Assembly: GCA_030625815.1 (NCBI GenBank)
Contig: DAOUQF010000013.1
Coordinates: 27,624-91,623, forward strand
DNA: 64,000 bases
Reading direction: 5' to 3'
Origin: Eubacteriales bacterium
GTDB lineage: Bacteria; Bacillota; Clostridia; Tissierellales; GPF-1
The position numbers and the translations under genes are program-made. The notes beneath the pieces were generated by a model. That model was not told the origin of the DNA. It saw only the letters and a list, made by a program, of their open reading frames with translations, and made no database searches. Positions 8,366 to 17,213 of this stretch are shown piece by piece (the first letter of the stretch is position 1; every line of letters begins with the position of its first letter).

Positions 8366-9550
8366 CTATTTTTTACGCCTCAACCTTGCGCCTCTTATGC
8401 GCACCCATACAAATCCGTGAAAGAAAAGCGAAACCACGAGCATGACAGGAATCAGAAAGAAGGTGCGATAGGCTGTAATCTGATCATTGAGCACCCCGAC
8501 AACAACCCCGGTGAACATATTGATAAAGGAAATGCTGGTCAATACAAGACTTGTCGCGCGAACCGATTGCGCCGGGAACAAGGATTGAGCCAGCAGCAAG
8601 CTCATTGGAAAATTGATGGACATAAAGAGGCCTGCCGCCGCAATCAAGAACAGACCTTGTTCCTTGAGCAGGATTCCGGTCAATGTAAGCACACAGGCCG
8701 CGAACAACGCGCTCACAAGGGTTTTTTGCGTCCCAAACCGTCCCGCAACAAACCCGCCAATTAAACGCCCAATTGCATGCAAGGCCAGATAGTAAAACAG
8801 CAGATTTGCCGCCTGGTTCACTTCAAAAGAAAAGCTCTCCACCATATAATTGCTAAACCATTGCCCAATGGCCGTCTCCGCAACAATAGAGGCAGAAAAT
8901 GCGCCGATCACACCAAACAGCAAGGGATTCTTAATCGATAAGGTCCCTTCCGCCTTCCCATGAGGGTGCACCTGATTCTGTATCGATGGATAGGTTGCGA
9001 AAAGATTGAACACGACAACCGAGATCAATCCAATTGAGGTAAGCAAATAGATCCTGGGCCAAGCAAAGCCCGTTCCAAGTAATTGCCCAATGGATTTCGA
9101 CATGGTCATGGCGCCCAGGCTGTAGCAAAAATGCAATAGATTCATCAGCAAAGCCGAATTTCGAACCGGAATCAACGGCACCATGGTATTCAATCCAAAA
9201 ACCAAAGGCGCAATAAAGATCGACTGTCCCACAAACAATACCGCAAAAGCAAGGGTCGATTGCACGCGCCAAATCCCCAGCGCCACCAACACGAGTCCCA
9301 TCATGCTCCCGACAATGGTCTTTTGATGACCCCATTTCCCACAAATTTTTTCTGAAAAATAGGTCATAATGGTAAAAGAAATGCTCGATGCGAACACCAG
9401 GCTGCCCATCACCGTGTTTCCGATTTCAAAAGACTGCTTGAAGGCTGGGATTAAGATGTTTTTCGGGCTATCGAACAGGGCAAAAAACACCATCGTCCCC
9501 AATAGGAGCAAGGCTAGTTTTCTTGAATCACGGTTCTGTTTCTGCTGCAT
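8366..9550 (-). CDS. MFS transporter
   Basis: A 394-residue protein with about twelve hydrophobic segments and a typical major facilitator pattern. There is no motif that tells the substrate. The start at 9550 follows GGAGGACCTT; the longer reading frame to 9571 includes this ribosome site and is rejected. It stands alone, convergent with the TCA operon and downstream of the HAD gene. Confidence 0.8.
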   Translation of the reverse strand: MQQKQNRDSRKLALLLLGTMVFFALFDSPKNILIPAFKQSFEIGNTVMGSLVFASSISFTIMTYFSEKICGKWGHQKTIVGSMMGLVLVALGIWRVQSTLAFAVLFVGQSIFIAPLVFGLNTMVPLIPVRNSALLMNLLHFCYSLGAMTMSKSIGQLLGTGFAWPRIYLLTSIGLISVVVFNLFATYPSIQNQVHPHGKAEGTLSIKNPLLFGVIGAFSASIVAETAIGQWFSNYMVESFSFEVNQAANLLFYYLALHAIGRLIGGFVAGRFGTQKTLVSALFAACVLTLTGILLKEQGLFLIAAAGLFMSINFPMSLLLAQSLFPAQSVRATSLVLTSISFINMFTGVVVGVLNDQITAYRTFFLIPVMLVVSLFFHGFVWVRIRGARLRRKK

Positions 9551-9615
9551 AAGGTCCTCCACGTTTATCAACTAGTAGCAGTATACCAGAAGCAGTTCCA
9601 TTTGCAATCTCCGCC

Positions 9616-9648
9616 AATAAAAAAAGGCGGATTCCTCCGCCTATTTTT
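9616..9648 (-). terminator. Terminator of the HAD phosphatase gene
   Basis: Arms AGGCGGA/TCCGCCT are followed by a run of T on the minus strand; the stem overlaps the stop codon. Confidence 0.8.
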
Positions 9649-10291
9649 CACCATCTAAAATTTCCAATATTTCTCTCGAATCCTCCAACAGCCAATCCGG
9701 TTGTTCCACCTCAAGAAATTGTCTGTCATTATACCCCCAAACCACGGAAGCAATATGCACACCCGACGCTCGGGCCGAATGAATATCTCGCACCTCATCT
9801 CCCACATAGAGAATTTCCTCTGGAGACAAGTTGTATTTTTTCATAATATGTCGAACCTTCGATTGTTTGTTAAACAAGGATGCCGCCAAAACGAATTCGA
9901 AGATTTCAATGTTTTTGTGCTTTAAAAATCGCAAAACATTCTTTTTTGTGTTGGATGTAATAATCCCCAAGATCAACTCCCGTTGCCGCAAATCATCCAA
10001 AAACTCCGGAAAATGTTCTTCACAAAATTGAACCTCATGCATATTGTGACGAAGCAATTTTTGTCCTCGCCGCAAAATAAACGGAAGCTGGCGCGCCGAT
10101 ACCTCAATGTATTCCAACAATTCCTTGAAATGCATCTTCTTCATATCGCTCAATTCTTCCCGGGTGATCTTTTTGAAGTTATATCGTTCCGCCAATTCAT
10201 TGGAGATGTGAAACGCAAAATGTTCCGTATCCGCAATTGTACCGTCAAAATCGAAAATGATGCATCGAATCACTGAACTTTTCCTTTCCAT
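9641..10291 (-). CDS. HAD-superfamily hydrolase, phosphoglycolate phosphatase-like
   Basis: A 216-residue phosphatase. Motif I is DFDGTIAD near residue 12, motif II is IITSNTKK near 111, and motif III/IV is YVGDEVRDIHSARASG near 163. The family removes phosphate from small metabolites such as phosphoglycolate or pyrophosphate; the substrate is not clear here. The ATG at 10291 is preferred over a GTG at 10297 because the AAGGAGG site is 7 bp before the former. It is monocistronic. Confidence 0.85.
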   Translation of the reverse strand: MERKSSVIRCIIFDFDGTIADTEHFAFHISNELAERYNFKKITREELSDMKKMHFKELLEYIEVSARQLPFILRRGQKLLRHNMHEVQFCEEHFPEFLDDLRQRELILGIITSNTKKNVLRFLKHKNIEIFEFVLAASLFNKQSKVRHIMKKYNLSPEEILYVGDEVRDIHSARASGVHIASVVWGYNDRQFLEVEQPDWLLEDSREILEILDGEK

Positions 10292-10362
10292 CGCCACTCC
10301 TCCTTAACCGCGCCCTTTATTATACCATTTTTCACGGCCTTCCGTCATCTTCTCCCTCAAAA

Positions 10363-10812
10363 TTACTCGGTTTTAACTAAAAGGAGATAATTGGCTTGCG
10401 CCTCTTGTACCATGGATGTCCAAAGCAATTCAAGATCCGACCCATCAATGACAGGCACCTCTTTCGATATGGGCAGTCCAATCAATTCCTGCTGCCAGTT
10501 TTGAATCGTTTCTCCGTCCGTATCACTCAAATTTTCAAATCCCAAAAAGGATTCCGCAATCGGATCCACTTCGATCAATACCCGATACGGCTCATTGTCA
10601 TATGCAAACTCAAAAATTTGAACAATCTTTGCCGCTACACCCTCTTCACTCACCATATACGCCCGAATCAAATTTTCCGACTCCAAGGAAATGCGCGCAA
10701 ACTCTTGCCCTTCCTCCACACGATCTTGCATAACGGTTGCATATTCATCCGAACACCCCGTCATCAATAAACCGAAGAGCAAAATGCCCCATACACCAAT
10801 CCACTTTTTCAT
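10363..10812 (-). CDS. Small lipoprotein of unknown function
   Basis: A 149-residue protein with a lipoprotein signal peptide (hydrophobic residues 6-15, lipobox LMTGC with Cys at about residue 20), so it is exported and lipid-anchored. The mature part is acidic with no motif I recognise. The start at 10812 has GGAGG upstream. It lies 58 bp after the kinase-like gene, beyond that gene's terminator, so it may be transcribed from its own promoter or by read-through. Confidence 0.7.
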   Translation of the reverse strand: MKKWIGVWGILLFGLLMTGCSDEYATVMQDRVEEGQEFARISLESENLIRAYMVSEEGVAAKIVQIFEFAYDNEPYRVLIEVDPIAESFLGFENLSDTDGETIQNWQQELIGLPISKEVPVIDGSDLELLWTSMVQEAQANYLLLVKTE

Positions 10813-10844
10813 AAAGAACCTCCATCTTTTCCTATCCCTGCAAA

Positions 10845-10874
10845 GAAAAAAATTAAGTACCTTTCGGCACTTAA
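10845..10874 (-). terminator. Terminator of the kinase-like gene
   Basis: Arms TTAAGTGCC/GGTACTTAA on the minus strand with a GAAA loop are followed by seven T residues. It overlaps the stop codon. Confidence 0.8.
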
Positions 10875-11533
10875 TCAAAAATCAATTCTATCGATTTCCA
10901 TTCTTCCTTTTCACTCATCTCTTCCATGGCTTGACGAACCAATGTCAAATTGTATCGAAATTCACCCTCTACGCCTTTCAACATCTGCTTCACAAATTCA
11001 TAACGCCACTCAAACTCTCCGCCGCGCATCAAGAAGATCATAAACCGGCCAAAATCCGTCTCGGCAACCCCGGGACGGCAATCCTCGAAATCCAATCCAT
11101 AGATCTGTCCTCGTCTCATCACGAAATTGCTTGGATGAACATCATACATCACCAAATTTTGATGCTCCATGCATGATGCGATGGTATGAAAATCATAAAA
11201 CCAATTAATTAAACGATAAATCAAAGACTCATTGGCCTGTGCATCATATTGCCCCACTTGAGCCTCTTCCATTTGAAAAAGGATCTCCTCTACCGTAAGC
11301 CCGGCGATCCACTCTCGAAGAATTCCCTCATCATCGACTTCCAACACCTTCGGAACACGCAACGCGTGTCGCCTCAGGGTTTTTAACAGCATTGCTTCTC
11401 GCTCTTTTGCTTTCTGCGAAGAAAACACCTTATACGCGCATGACGTTTTTTCATCATTTTCAATTTCTGCATAAAATACACGGTTTTGATGATTGCCTTC
11501 GCGCGTTATTTCTCTTTTCTGTATCCACTTCAT
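10871..11533 (-). CDS. Small protein kinase-like (APH/Rio/LPS-kinase fold) protein
   Basis: A 220-residue protein with kinase-fold signatures: a lysine in AYKVFSS near residue 27, the catalytic loop YDVHPSNF near residue 139 (Asp and Asn of an HxDxxxxN-like loop) and the metal-binding LDFED near 154. This looks like a minimal lipopolysaccharide kinase/aminoglycoside phosphotransferase-type enzyme. Substrate is unknown; small molecule, sugar or protein are all possible. The start at 11533 follows AGGTGA; an upstream in-frame ATG lacks a site. It is a single gene with a terminator. Confidence 0.65.
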   Translation of the reverse strand: MKWIQKREITREGNHQNRVFYAEIENDEKTSCAYKVFSSQKAKEREAMLLKTLRRHALRVPKVLEVDDEGILREWIAGLTVEEILFQMEEAQVGQYDAQANESLIYRLINWFYDFHTIASCMEHQNLVMYDVHPSNFVMRRGQIYGLDFEDCRPGVAETDFGRFMIFLMRGGEFEWRYEFVKQMLKGVEGEFRYNLTLVRQAMEEMSEKEEWKSIELIFD

Positions 11534-11613
11534 GTCATCACCTAACTTTTCTTTATTAGTCAAGATTATAACAGATTTTTCTTCATTTGTGAATACGATT
11601 TCCCTTTTAATCC

Positions 11614-12279
11614 TTATATTTTAACAATCCAAGCCTGAATTACCAACAAAATTGCGATATGTGCCGGATAAAAAACGTATCCTGTCCATTTCGGCAATTG
11701 AACCTGCCACCGAAACTCATGCCAAATTACCGGCAAGGCCGCTACACAAGCCAATTGAATCATCACGACCCACTCAAAATGTCCCAATGACAAAACGCTG
11801 AGTGTCCCATAAAGGGCAGTCAATCCAAATAAATAGAGAAAGCTTTTCTGCTTGTCCTCTCCGAACCGATAAAAAATATAAATAATTAATAGTCCATATC
11901 CCGCATAGTCCGTCCGCAGAAATTCAGCCGCCAGAATCGCAGCGATCATGCCCAGGGGTTCCTGCTTTTCAGATGCCGTTAAAAAGAAAATGCCCAACAA
12001 AAAGGTAAATAAGACATTTAAATGACCCGCAAAGATTTGAAAGGGAATCTGGGTAATCAGCGCAAACACGCCCAACCGCATGGCATATTTTTTCCGATCG
12101 CGGGTTCGTTGAAATCCAACCGCCAACAAATAAGCGAAGATCGGAAAGGCCAATCGTCCGAATACGCGCAATGCATAATAAAAAATCGTAGGATCCTCGG
12201 AAAAAAATTGAACTCCCACATGATCTGCCACCATGCTGATCATCCCAATCAATTTCAGAATATCATTCCGTTTCTTCAT
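11614..12279 (-). CDS. TraX family membrane protein
   Basis: A 221-residue polytopic membrane protein with about seven hydrophobic segments. The N-terminal motif LKLIGMISMVADHVG and the following ALRVFGRLAFPIFAYLLAVGF identify the TraX family, named for a pilin N-acetylase of F plasmids and widespread on clostridial chromosomes, where its acyltransferase role is unproven. The start at 12279 lies inside the end of the upstream gene (17-bp overlap) behind GGGAGG, so it is the last gene of the operon running from 15912. Confidence 0.85.
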   Translation of the reverse strand: MKKRNDILKLIGMISMVADHVGVQFFSEDPTIFYYALRVFGRLAFPIFAYLLAVGFQRTRDRKKYAMRLGVFALITQIPFQIFAGHLNVLFTFLLGIFFLTASEKQEPLGMIAAILAAEFLRTDYAGYGLLIIYIFYRFGEDKQKSFLYLFGLTALYGTLSVLSLGHFEWVVMIQLACVAALPVIWHEFRWQVQLPKWTGYVFYPAHIAILLVIQAWIVKI

Positions 12280-13261
12280 CCGCCAGCGATCCTCCCTTGC
12301 TCTCTCTGTTTTTGAAAACGCCAGATTGTTCGAATGCAGCCGGATCTCCCGTACATGACAAGATTCGCTCTCCATTTTTCCTCTCCAGCCAAAGATCAAC
12401 CTTTCCAGCGATTGTTTCTTTCACTTTTCGATTCATCGTCCCAGCTTGCGGCGCACGCACTTCTCCGCCACCAGATCGCAAGATCCGAATCATCAGACGA
12501 TATTTGCGATCCTCCAGCGTCAGGTGAATCGCCTTGCCCTCCTCTTCCCAATGCACAATCTTCGCGCCTGTGTAGGTCGCAAATCGATACAATCGCTCCG
12601 GTGTCTGCACATAGGCCACAAATCCTTCAAAGGAAGAACCCCACCATGGAATATCCGCAATCGACAGCATAAAACTGGTTCCCGTTTGCTTAAATTGATT
12701 GGACTGAACCCAAATCCATGCAGAGGGAAAGTTTGCGCCCCAATTCTTTTCAACGTATAGCCTGCCGCCCGTAAAATCAATCAAATGATCCTGAATCTGA
12801 ATCTCGCCCGTAAGTTCCGCATCCACCACCACAACGGCATGGTAACACTCCATCTTCGGCACATAGCGATACCAGCCCATGATCCCCGGCGCCGCCAGCG
12901 TCACCGGATAGGCCTTCGCTCTCTTGATTTTCAAATCACCCCGTATCCGCCGCGGCGAATTGATGGTGAGATGAATCCGTTCAAGAGAAAAGAAGTTTTC
13001 ACCCGCGTGCACCCCAAAGGGACGGTCAGTAATCACCACCTCCTCCATGGGATAGGAAATCCACATGCCCGTGTCCCAGCCTTGCACCAAAACTTGAAGA
13101 AAGCCCTCCTCTTTTTCACCCCTATAAAACCCAGGAATCAGGGCAAGAGAGTGATGATGATCCGCACTGACCAATCGGTAGTACCACCCTTCGAATCCTG
13201 CTTGATGAACCGCTAGCTGCCTCCAAACAGGATGATAGATCTTTTCAATTGATCGAATCAT
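12263..13261 (-). CDS. Tocopherol cyclase-like family protein
   Basis: A 332-residue protein with the pattern of the tocopherol cyclase-like family: a lipocalin-like beta-rich protein with GWYYRLV near residue 26, a central block GGRLYVEKNWG and AWIWVQSNQF near 165-190, and repeated beta strands. In plants the family cyclises tocopherol precursors. Bacterial members in Firmicutes have no known substrate, and tocopherol synthesis is not expected. The ATG at 13261 follows AAGGCGG. It is the fourth of five co-directional genes. Confidence 0.75.
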   Translation of the reverse strand: MIRSIEKIYHPVWRQLAVHQAGFEGWYYRLVSADHHHSLALIPGFYRGEKEEGFLQVLVQGWDTGMWISYPMEEVVITDRPFGVHAGENFFSLERIHLTINSPRRIRGDLKIKRAKAYPVTLAAPGIMGWYRYVPKMECYHAVVVVDAELTGEIQIQDHLIDFTGGRLYVEKNWGANFPSAWIWVQSNQFKQTGTSFMLSIADIPWWGSSFEGFVAYVQTPERLYRFATYTGAKIVHWEEEGKAIHLTLEDRKYRLMIRILRSGGGEVRAPQAGTMNRKVKETIAGKVDLWLERKNGERILSCTGDPAAFEQSGVFKNRESKGGSLADEETE

Positions 13262-13278
13262 CACAACCGCCTTCTTTC

Positions 13279-14232
13279 TTATCGCATGGTATCTCGAATT
13301 ACCCGCAACCCGTTCTCACAGAAAATCTTATCGATACTCGACGAAGATACCCCCGCCTTTCTCAGCCCCTGCACCAATCGTTCCATTTCGCCCACATGAG
13401 CCAAATCCATCTTTCCGCCAATTCCATCAAAATCTGTCCCGATCGCGGCAACCTCAATTCCGCCCTGATCGATGATATGAATCAGATGCTGCACCAAGGA
13501 ATCAACGGTTTCATGATTCTCTTTATTCAAGAAGAATGGACAAAAATTCAATCCAATGACGCCGCCCTGATCGGCGACGGCGCGAATCATCGGATCCGTC
13601 AGGTTTCGTGTCACATCCTTGATCGCGCGAGCATTGGAGTGGGAAGCAATAAATGGTTTCTTGGAAATCTCCACGACATCCCAAAACCCGCCGTCAGAAA
13701 GATGAGACACATCCACAATCATTCCCAACTCGTTCATTCGTTCCACGACATTTTTCCCGAATGGCTTCAATCCTTTTTCCATCAAGATCGGGTCCTTGGC
13801 ATTAGGATACCCCAACGAGTTTTCATAATTCCATGTCAAGGTAATCAATCGAACCCCTTCTTGATACAGTTTCTCAAGGCGCTCCATCTTTCCTTCTAAA
13901 ATTGCGCCTTCTTCAATGGTTATAATCCCCGCCAATCGTTTTTCTTTTTCCAACTGAAGAATCTCGTTCAGGTTATGCGCGATTCCAATTTGATCCTGAT
14001 AGGTTTCTACTTGACTCTTGAAATACTGAATCGCATTGATGGCATAACCGAAAGGATCCGGTTTTACCGCTTCATCTTCCCAATCAATAAAAACCGCAAA
14101 AAACTGAGCCAAGGCCCCAATAGTCTTCAATCTCTCCAGATCCAAATGACCGTCGTTCTTCATTAAATCCCCGGTTGCCGATCCATTCACCAATCGCAAA
14201 ATCGTATCGCAATGAAAATCTACCAATCGCAT
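13279..14232 (-). CDS. Membrane-type dipeptidase (peptidase M19)
   Basis: A 317-residue zinc dipeptidase of the renal dipeptidase family. Metal ligands are visible in VDFHCDT (residues 4-10), the bridging Glu in IITIEEGA near 107, and histidines in DVSHLSDGGFWD and ASHSNARAI near 180-205. The closing signature is GTDFDG near 268. No signal peptide is present, so it is probably cytoplasmic and cleaves dipeptides, perhaps those containing D-residues. It has an AAAGGAGG site and follows the TauE-like gene by 13 bp in the same operon. Confidence 0.9.
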   Translation of the reverse strand: MRLVDFHCDTILRLVNGSATGDLMKNDGHLDLERLKTIGALAQFFAVFIDWEDEAVKPDPFGYAINAIQYFKSQVETYQDQIGIAHNLNEILQLEKEKRLAGIITIEEGAILEGKMERLEKLYQEGVRLITLTWNYENSLGYPNAKDPILMEKGLKPFGKNVVERMNELGMIVDVSHLSDGGFWDVVEISKKPFIASHSNARAIKDVTRNLTDPMIRAVADQGGVIGLNFCPFFLNKENHETVDSLVQHLIHIIDQGGIEVAAIGTDFDGIGGKMDLAHVGEMERLVQGLRKAGVSSSSIDKIFCENGLRVIRDTMR

Positions 14233-14245
14233 GCACTTTCCTCCT

Positions 14246-14956
14246 TTAATTCCATACAGACATCATCGTCATCACTCCAGACAGCAGAACAATGCCATAG
14301 GTCAAACGTTTAAACTTCATCTCATCGATTCGCTTAAAAATCAAATTTCCTGCCACCAATCCCGCAACCGCCGCTCCAAATCCCCGAATGGATTGAAAAA
14401 ACATGGCTTGCGTGAACAACCCTGCCTGTAAATAATTTGGGATCGCAAAAATACCAATCAAGAAAAAATAGGTCAGGATATTGGCGCGATAGGTTTGCTT
14501 ATCCAAATCATAATTGCTGAGAAGGATGACAATGGGCGGTCCGCCAATGGCTGCGGCTCCCTTCAACAGTCCGCTTAAGAACCCTCCAACCACCGTATGA
14601 AGTATCTTTCCTCCACGCCGAACCCGATACCCTTTTGCCAACAAAACAGCCGCAACAATCAAAACAAGTCCGACAATTCCTTTCAATAGCGCATCCTCAA
14701 CGGAAACCAGAATCCATGTACCCAAAGGTACTCCGGCCATCCCTGAGATCAGCAGAATACTCACCATCTTCACATCCGGCTTCTTGCGAATCTGGAACAA
14801 TTGCGCTGTGCCCAAAAACAATCCCACAAGGGTCAAAAGCGGCACCGCCACTTTCAAGGGCATAAACAAGCCCAATAGGGGAAGCGCAATGAGAACAAAG
14901 CCAAAATTAGCCGCTCCCTGAACCGCTCCCGCAAGAAATAAAAACAAATATTCCAT
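14246..14956 (-). CDS. TauE/SafE family sulfite/organic acid exporter-like protein
   Basis: A 236-residue membrane protein with about eight hydrophobic segments. The duplicated pattern GAVQGAANFGFVLIALPLLGLF near the N-terminus and LSGLLKGAAAIGGPPIVILLSN near residue 145 is typical of TauE/SafE exporters of sulfite or small anions. The start at 14956 follows AAGGAG and lies 2 bp after the dehydrogenase stop, indicating co-transcription. Export of the product of the neighbouring dehydrogenase is only a guess. Confidence 0.83.
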   Translation of the reverse strand: MEYLFLFLAGAVQGAANFGFVLIALPLLGLFMPLKVAVPLLTLVGLFLGTAQLFQIRKKPDVKMVSILLISGMAGVPLGTWILVSVEDALLKGIVGLVLIVAAVLLAKGYRVRRGGKILHTVVGGFLSGLLKGAAAIGGPPIVILLSNYDLDKQTYRANILTYFFLIGIFAIPNYLQAGLFTQAMFFQSIRGFGAAVAGLVAGNLIFKRIDEMKFKRLTYGIVLLSGVMTMMSVWN

Positions 14957-14958
14957 AC

Positions 14959-15912
14959 TTACTCCTTCACATTTTGCGGTGTTCCATCCATCCAAGCGGT
15001 TACATTGTCAAAGGTAACCTGCGCTCGGCGCTCAATGGACTCCTTCGTCGCAAAAGCCACATGAGGTGCCAGCCATATATTCTTCGCTTGATGCAAGGGC
15101 TCCTCTGCCGGCAGCGGCGGTTCCATATCAAAAACATCAATTCCCGCTCCACGAATTTTTCCCGCATTCAAAGCATCCGCCAAGGCTTGATTGTCTACAA
15201 TGGGACCTCGCGCCACATTGATAAACAGCGCATCCGGTTTCATATGCGCAATCAGATCGCGATTGATCATGCCCTTTGTCGCCCCCGTTAACGGCGTATG
15301 AACAGAAATAATGTCGCTCTCTTCCATCACCTCGATCAAACTCTTATATTCCAAACCTAACTCTTTTGCCTCTTCCCGCTCGCTGCGGGAGTATCCAATC
15401 AATCGGCACCGAAAGGCACGGAACAATTCGGCAGTTCTCAGTCCAATGGCTCCAGTACCGATAATCCCAACGGTTTTCCCCGCCAACTCATTGCCAACCA
15501 ACCCAACCCGTGTTTTCCCTTCCCGGGTTGCCTGATCCGACCCACGTCCATTTCGAAGAAGGTTCAGACTCATGCCCAGAGCCAATTCCGCCACGGCATC
15601 ATCGCAATACCCCGCCGCATTGCTGATGACAATACCCCGCTCCTTGCAGGAATCCAAGGCGATATGATCCACACCGACAAAGGCAACAGAAATCATCTTA
15701 AGCTTTGCTGCCGCATCAATCACAGCCGCCGGCAAAGGATGATTCGCAATCATCAATACATCCGCTTCTTTGGCGCGTGCAATCATTTCCTCTTCATCCG
15801 CCGCGACCGAATCACAAGCGACAAATTCATGACCTTGGCCGCATAGTACCTCAGCCATTTCATTCACTTTTCCCGCGGCCACACCCAACGGCTCCATTAA
15901 AACAATTTTCAT
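14959..15912 (-). CDS. D-2-hydroxyacid dehydrogenase family protein
   Basis: A 317-residue NAD-dependent enzyme of the phosphoglycerate/lactate dehydrogenase superfamily. The Rossmann motif is GIIGTGAIG near residue 146. The catalytic Arg, Glu and His are in NVARGPIVD, GIDVFDMEPP and LAPHVAFAT near 230-295. It reduces a 2-oxoacid or oxidises the D-hydroxyacid; exact substrate unknown. The start at 15912 has GGAGGAG upstream. It is the first gene of a five-gene operon (dehydrogenase, exporter, dipeptidase, tocopherol-cyclase-like, TraX). Confidence 0.87.
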   Translation of the reverse strand: MKIVLMEPLGVAAGKVNEMAEVLCGQGHEFVACDSVAADEEEMIARAKEADVLMIANHPLPAAVIDAAAKLKMISVAFVGVDHIALDSCKERGIVISNAAGYCDDAVAELALGMSLNLLRNGRGSDQATREGKTRVGLVGNELAGKTVGIIGTGAIGLRTAELFRAFRCRLIGYSRSEREEAKELGLEYKSLIEVMEESDIISVHTPLTGATKGMINRDLIAHMKPDALFINVARGPIVDNQALADALNAGKIRGAGIDVFDMEPPLPAEEPLHQAKNIWLAPHVAFATKESIERRAQVTFDNVTAWMDGTPQNVKE

Positions 15913-15953
15913 TCTGTCACTCCTCCTCCACATATAACCTTATTTTATCATAA

Positions 15954-15979
15954 AAAGAAAGACCGACTCTCGTCGATCT
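15954..15979 (-). terminator. Terminator of MFS gene 15978-17120
   Basis: Arms AGATCGAC/GTCGGTCT with loop GAGA are followed by TTCTTTTT on the minus strand, overlapping the stop codon. Confidence 0.75.
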
Positions 15980-17120
15980 AGAACTTTTCCGCATATTTTC
16001 TTTGAATCACAAACAATAAACCGACACAGATCAAGGCCGAGATACTGGAGATCCAACCGATCCCCAAAAACCCAAACTTCCCATAGATCCATGGCGCGAT
16101 GGCATACATCGCAATGTTCGAAACGGAAACCGTCAAATACATCACCGTCATAAAAGTGGCTCGCCTCTCCACCATCACTTCCGATGCCAACGCTTGAAAC
16201 ACCGGCCAGCCCCCATCATACCCGAAAGCAAAAAGAAACAAGAGGATTGCTGTGCCTGCAACCGGCACCTTCGTCACAAAGAAAATGGATACCGCCATCA
16301 CAGAAAAAGCCATCCGACCAAAATTCATTTTCCCCCAGCGATCCGCCCGCCACATGGAGAGCAAAACCCCGACAGCCGTTCCCGAACCTGAAACCAAATA
16401 GATCCATCCGATATGGCTTTGAGACACCGATAATTCATTCAAATAAATACTCAAATACCCATAGACAAAAACCGCTGGAATCGCCAAGACAAATTGAAAG
16501 AGCAAAAATATCTTTGCCGCAGGCGCTTGCGGAATCGCCTTGATTTCTTGCCAGCTCAACTTGCCGCTCAATTCGTGATGCGCAGGCTTCGGCAAACGCA
16601 AGGACAATGCCAAGGCCACTAAGGTACCCGCCATATATTGCAGATACAAACCCTTGATTCCGATATGCCCCACCAATGACGACGCGTATATCGGCGCCAA
16701 AAGAATCCCGATCGCAAAGGCAAATCGAATAAATCCAAGGGCACGGCCCCGTTTTTCATAGGGAACCAAGTCTCCCATATATCCTACAAGCAATCCGGAT
16801 AGGCTGAAAAATCCCGCTCCAATAATGGCGCGGCCTATAAAGAATTGAAGGGCGGATTGTGAAAAAGCCGTCACACCCATACCGAAAGCCAAAACTCCCA
16901 GGCTTCCTGTAATCACCTTTCGCGATCCAATCCGATCCGCCATCATGCCAAAAATCGGCGCAACCAACCCAAAGACTGCAAACCCTATATTAATCAAAAT
17001 AATCTTAGATGCTTCAATTCCAAAAAGCTCCGCCAAATAGGGTGCAATGGGGTACACGCTCCCCAATTCCATGGTCATAATAAATTGAATAAAAAATACC
17101 GTCATATATGCAAATCTCAT
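15978..17120 (-). CDS. MFS transporter
   Basis: A 380-residue major facilitator with twelve predicted membrane segments. The inter-helix 2-3 motif GMMADRIGSRKV near residue 60 and a matching PYEKRGRALGF motif after helix 4 are typical of drug or metabolite exporters of the DHA1 type. AGGAGGATTT precedes the ATG. It stands alone between two terminators; substrate unknown. Confidence 0.82.
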   Translation of the reverse strand: MRFAYMTVFFIQFIMTMELGSVYPIAPYLAELFGIEASKIILINIGFAVFGLVAPIFGMMADRIGSRKVITGSLGVLAFGMGVTAFSQSALQFFIGRAIIGAGFFSLSGLLVGYMGDLVPYEKRGRALGFIRFAFAIGILLAPIYASSLVGHIGIKGLYLQYMAGTLVALALSLRLPKPAHHELSGKLSWQEIKAIPQAPAAKIFLLFQFVLAIPAVFVYGYLSIYLNELSVSQSHIGWIYLVSGSGTAVGVLLSMWRADRWGKMNFGRMAFSVMAVSIFFVTKVPVAGTAILLFLFAFGYDGGWPVFQALASEVMVERRATFMTVMYLTVSVSNIAMYAIAPWIYGKFGFLGIGWISSISALICVGLLFVIQRKYAEKF

Positions 17121-17186
17121 AAATCCTCCTAAACAGCTCTCTAAGTATATCCAAAGCTGTTTAGGCTGTCTAGGACATAAGACCCT

Positions 17187-17213
17187 AAAAAAACGGCCAA
17201 AGGCCGTTTCTTA
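17187..17213 (-). terminator. Terminator of the GNAT gene
   Basis: Arms AAACGGCC/GGCCGTTT with an AAA loop are followed by T residues on the minus strand. Confidence 0.8.
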
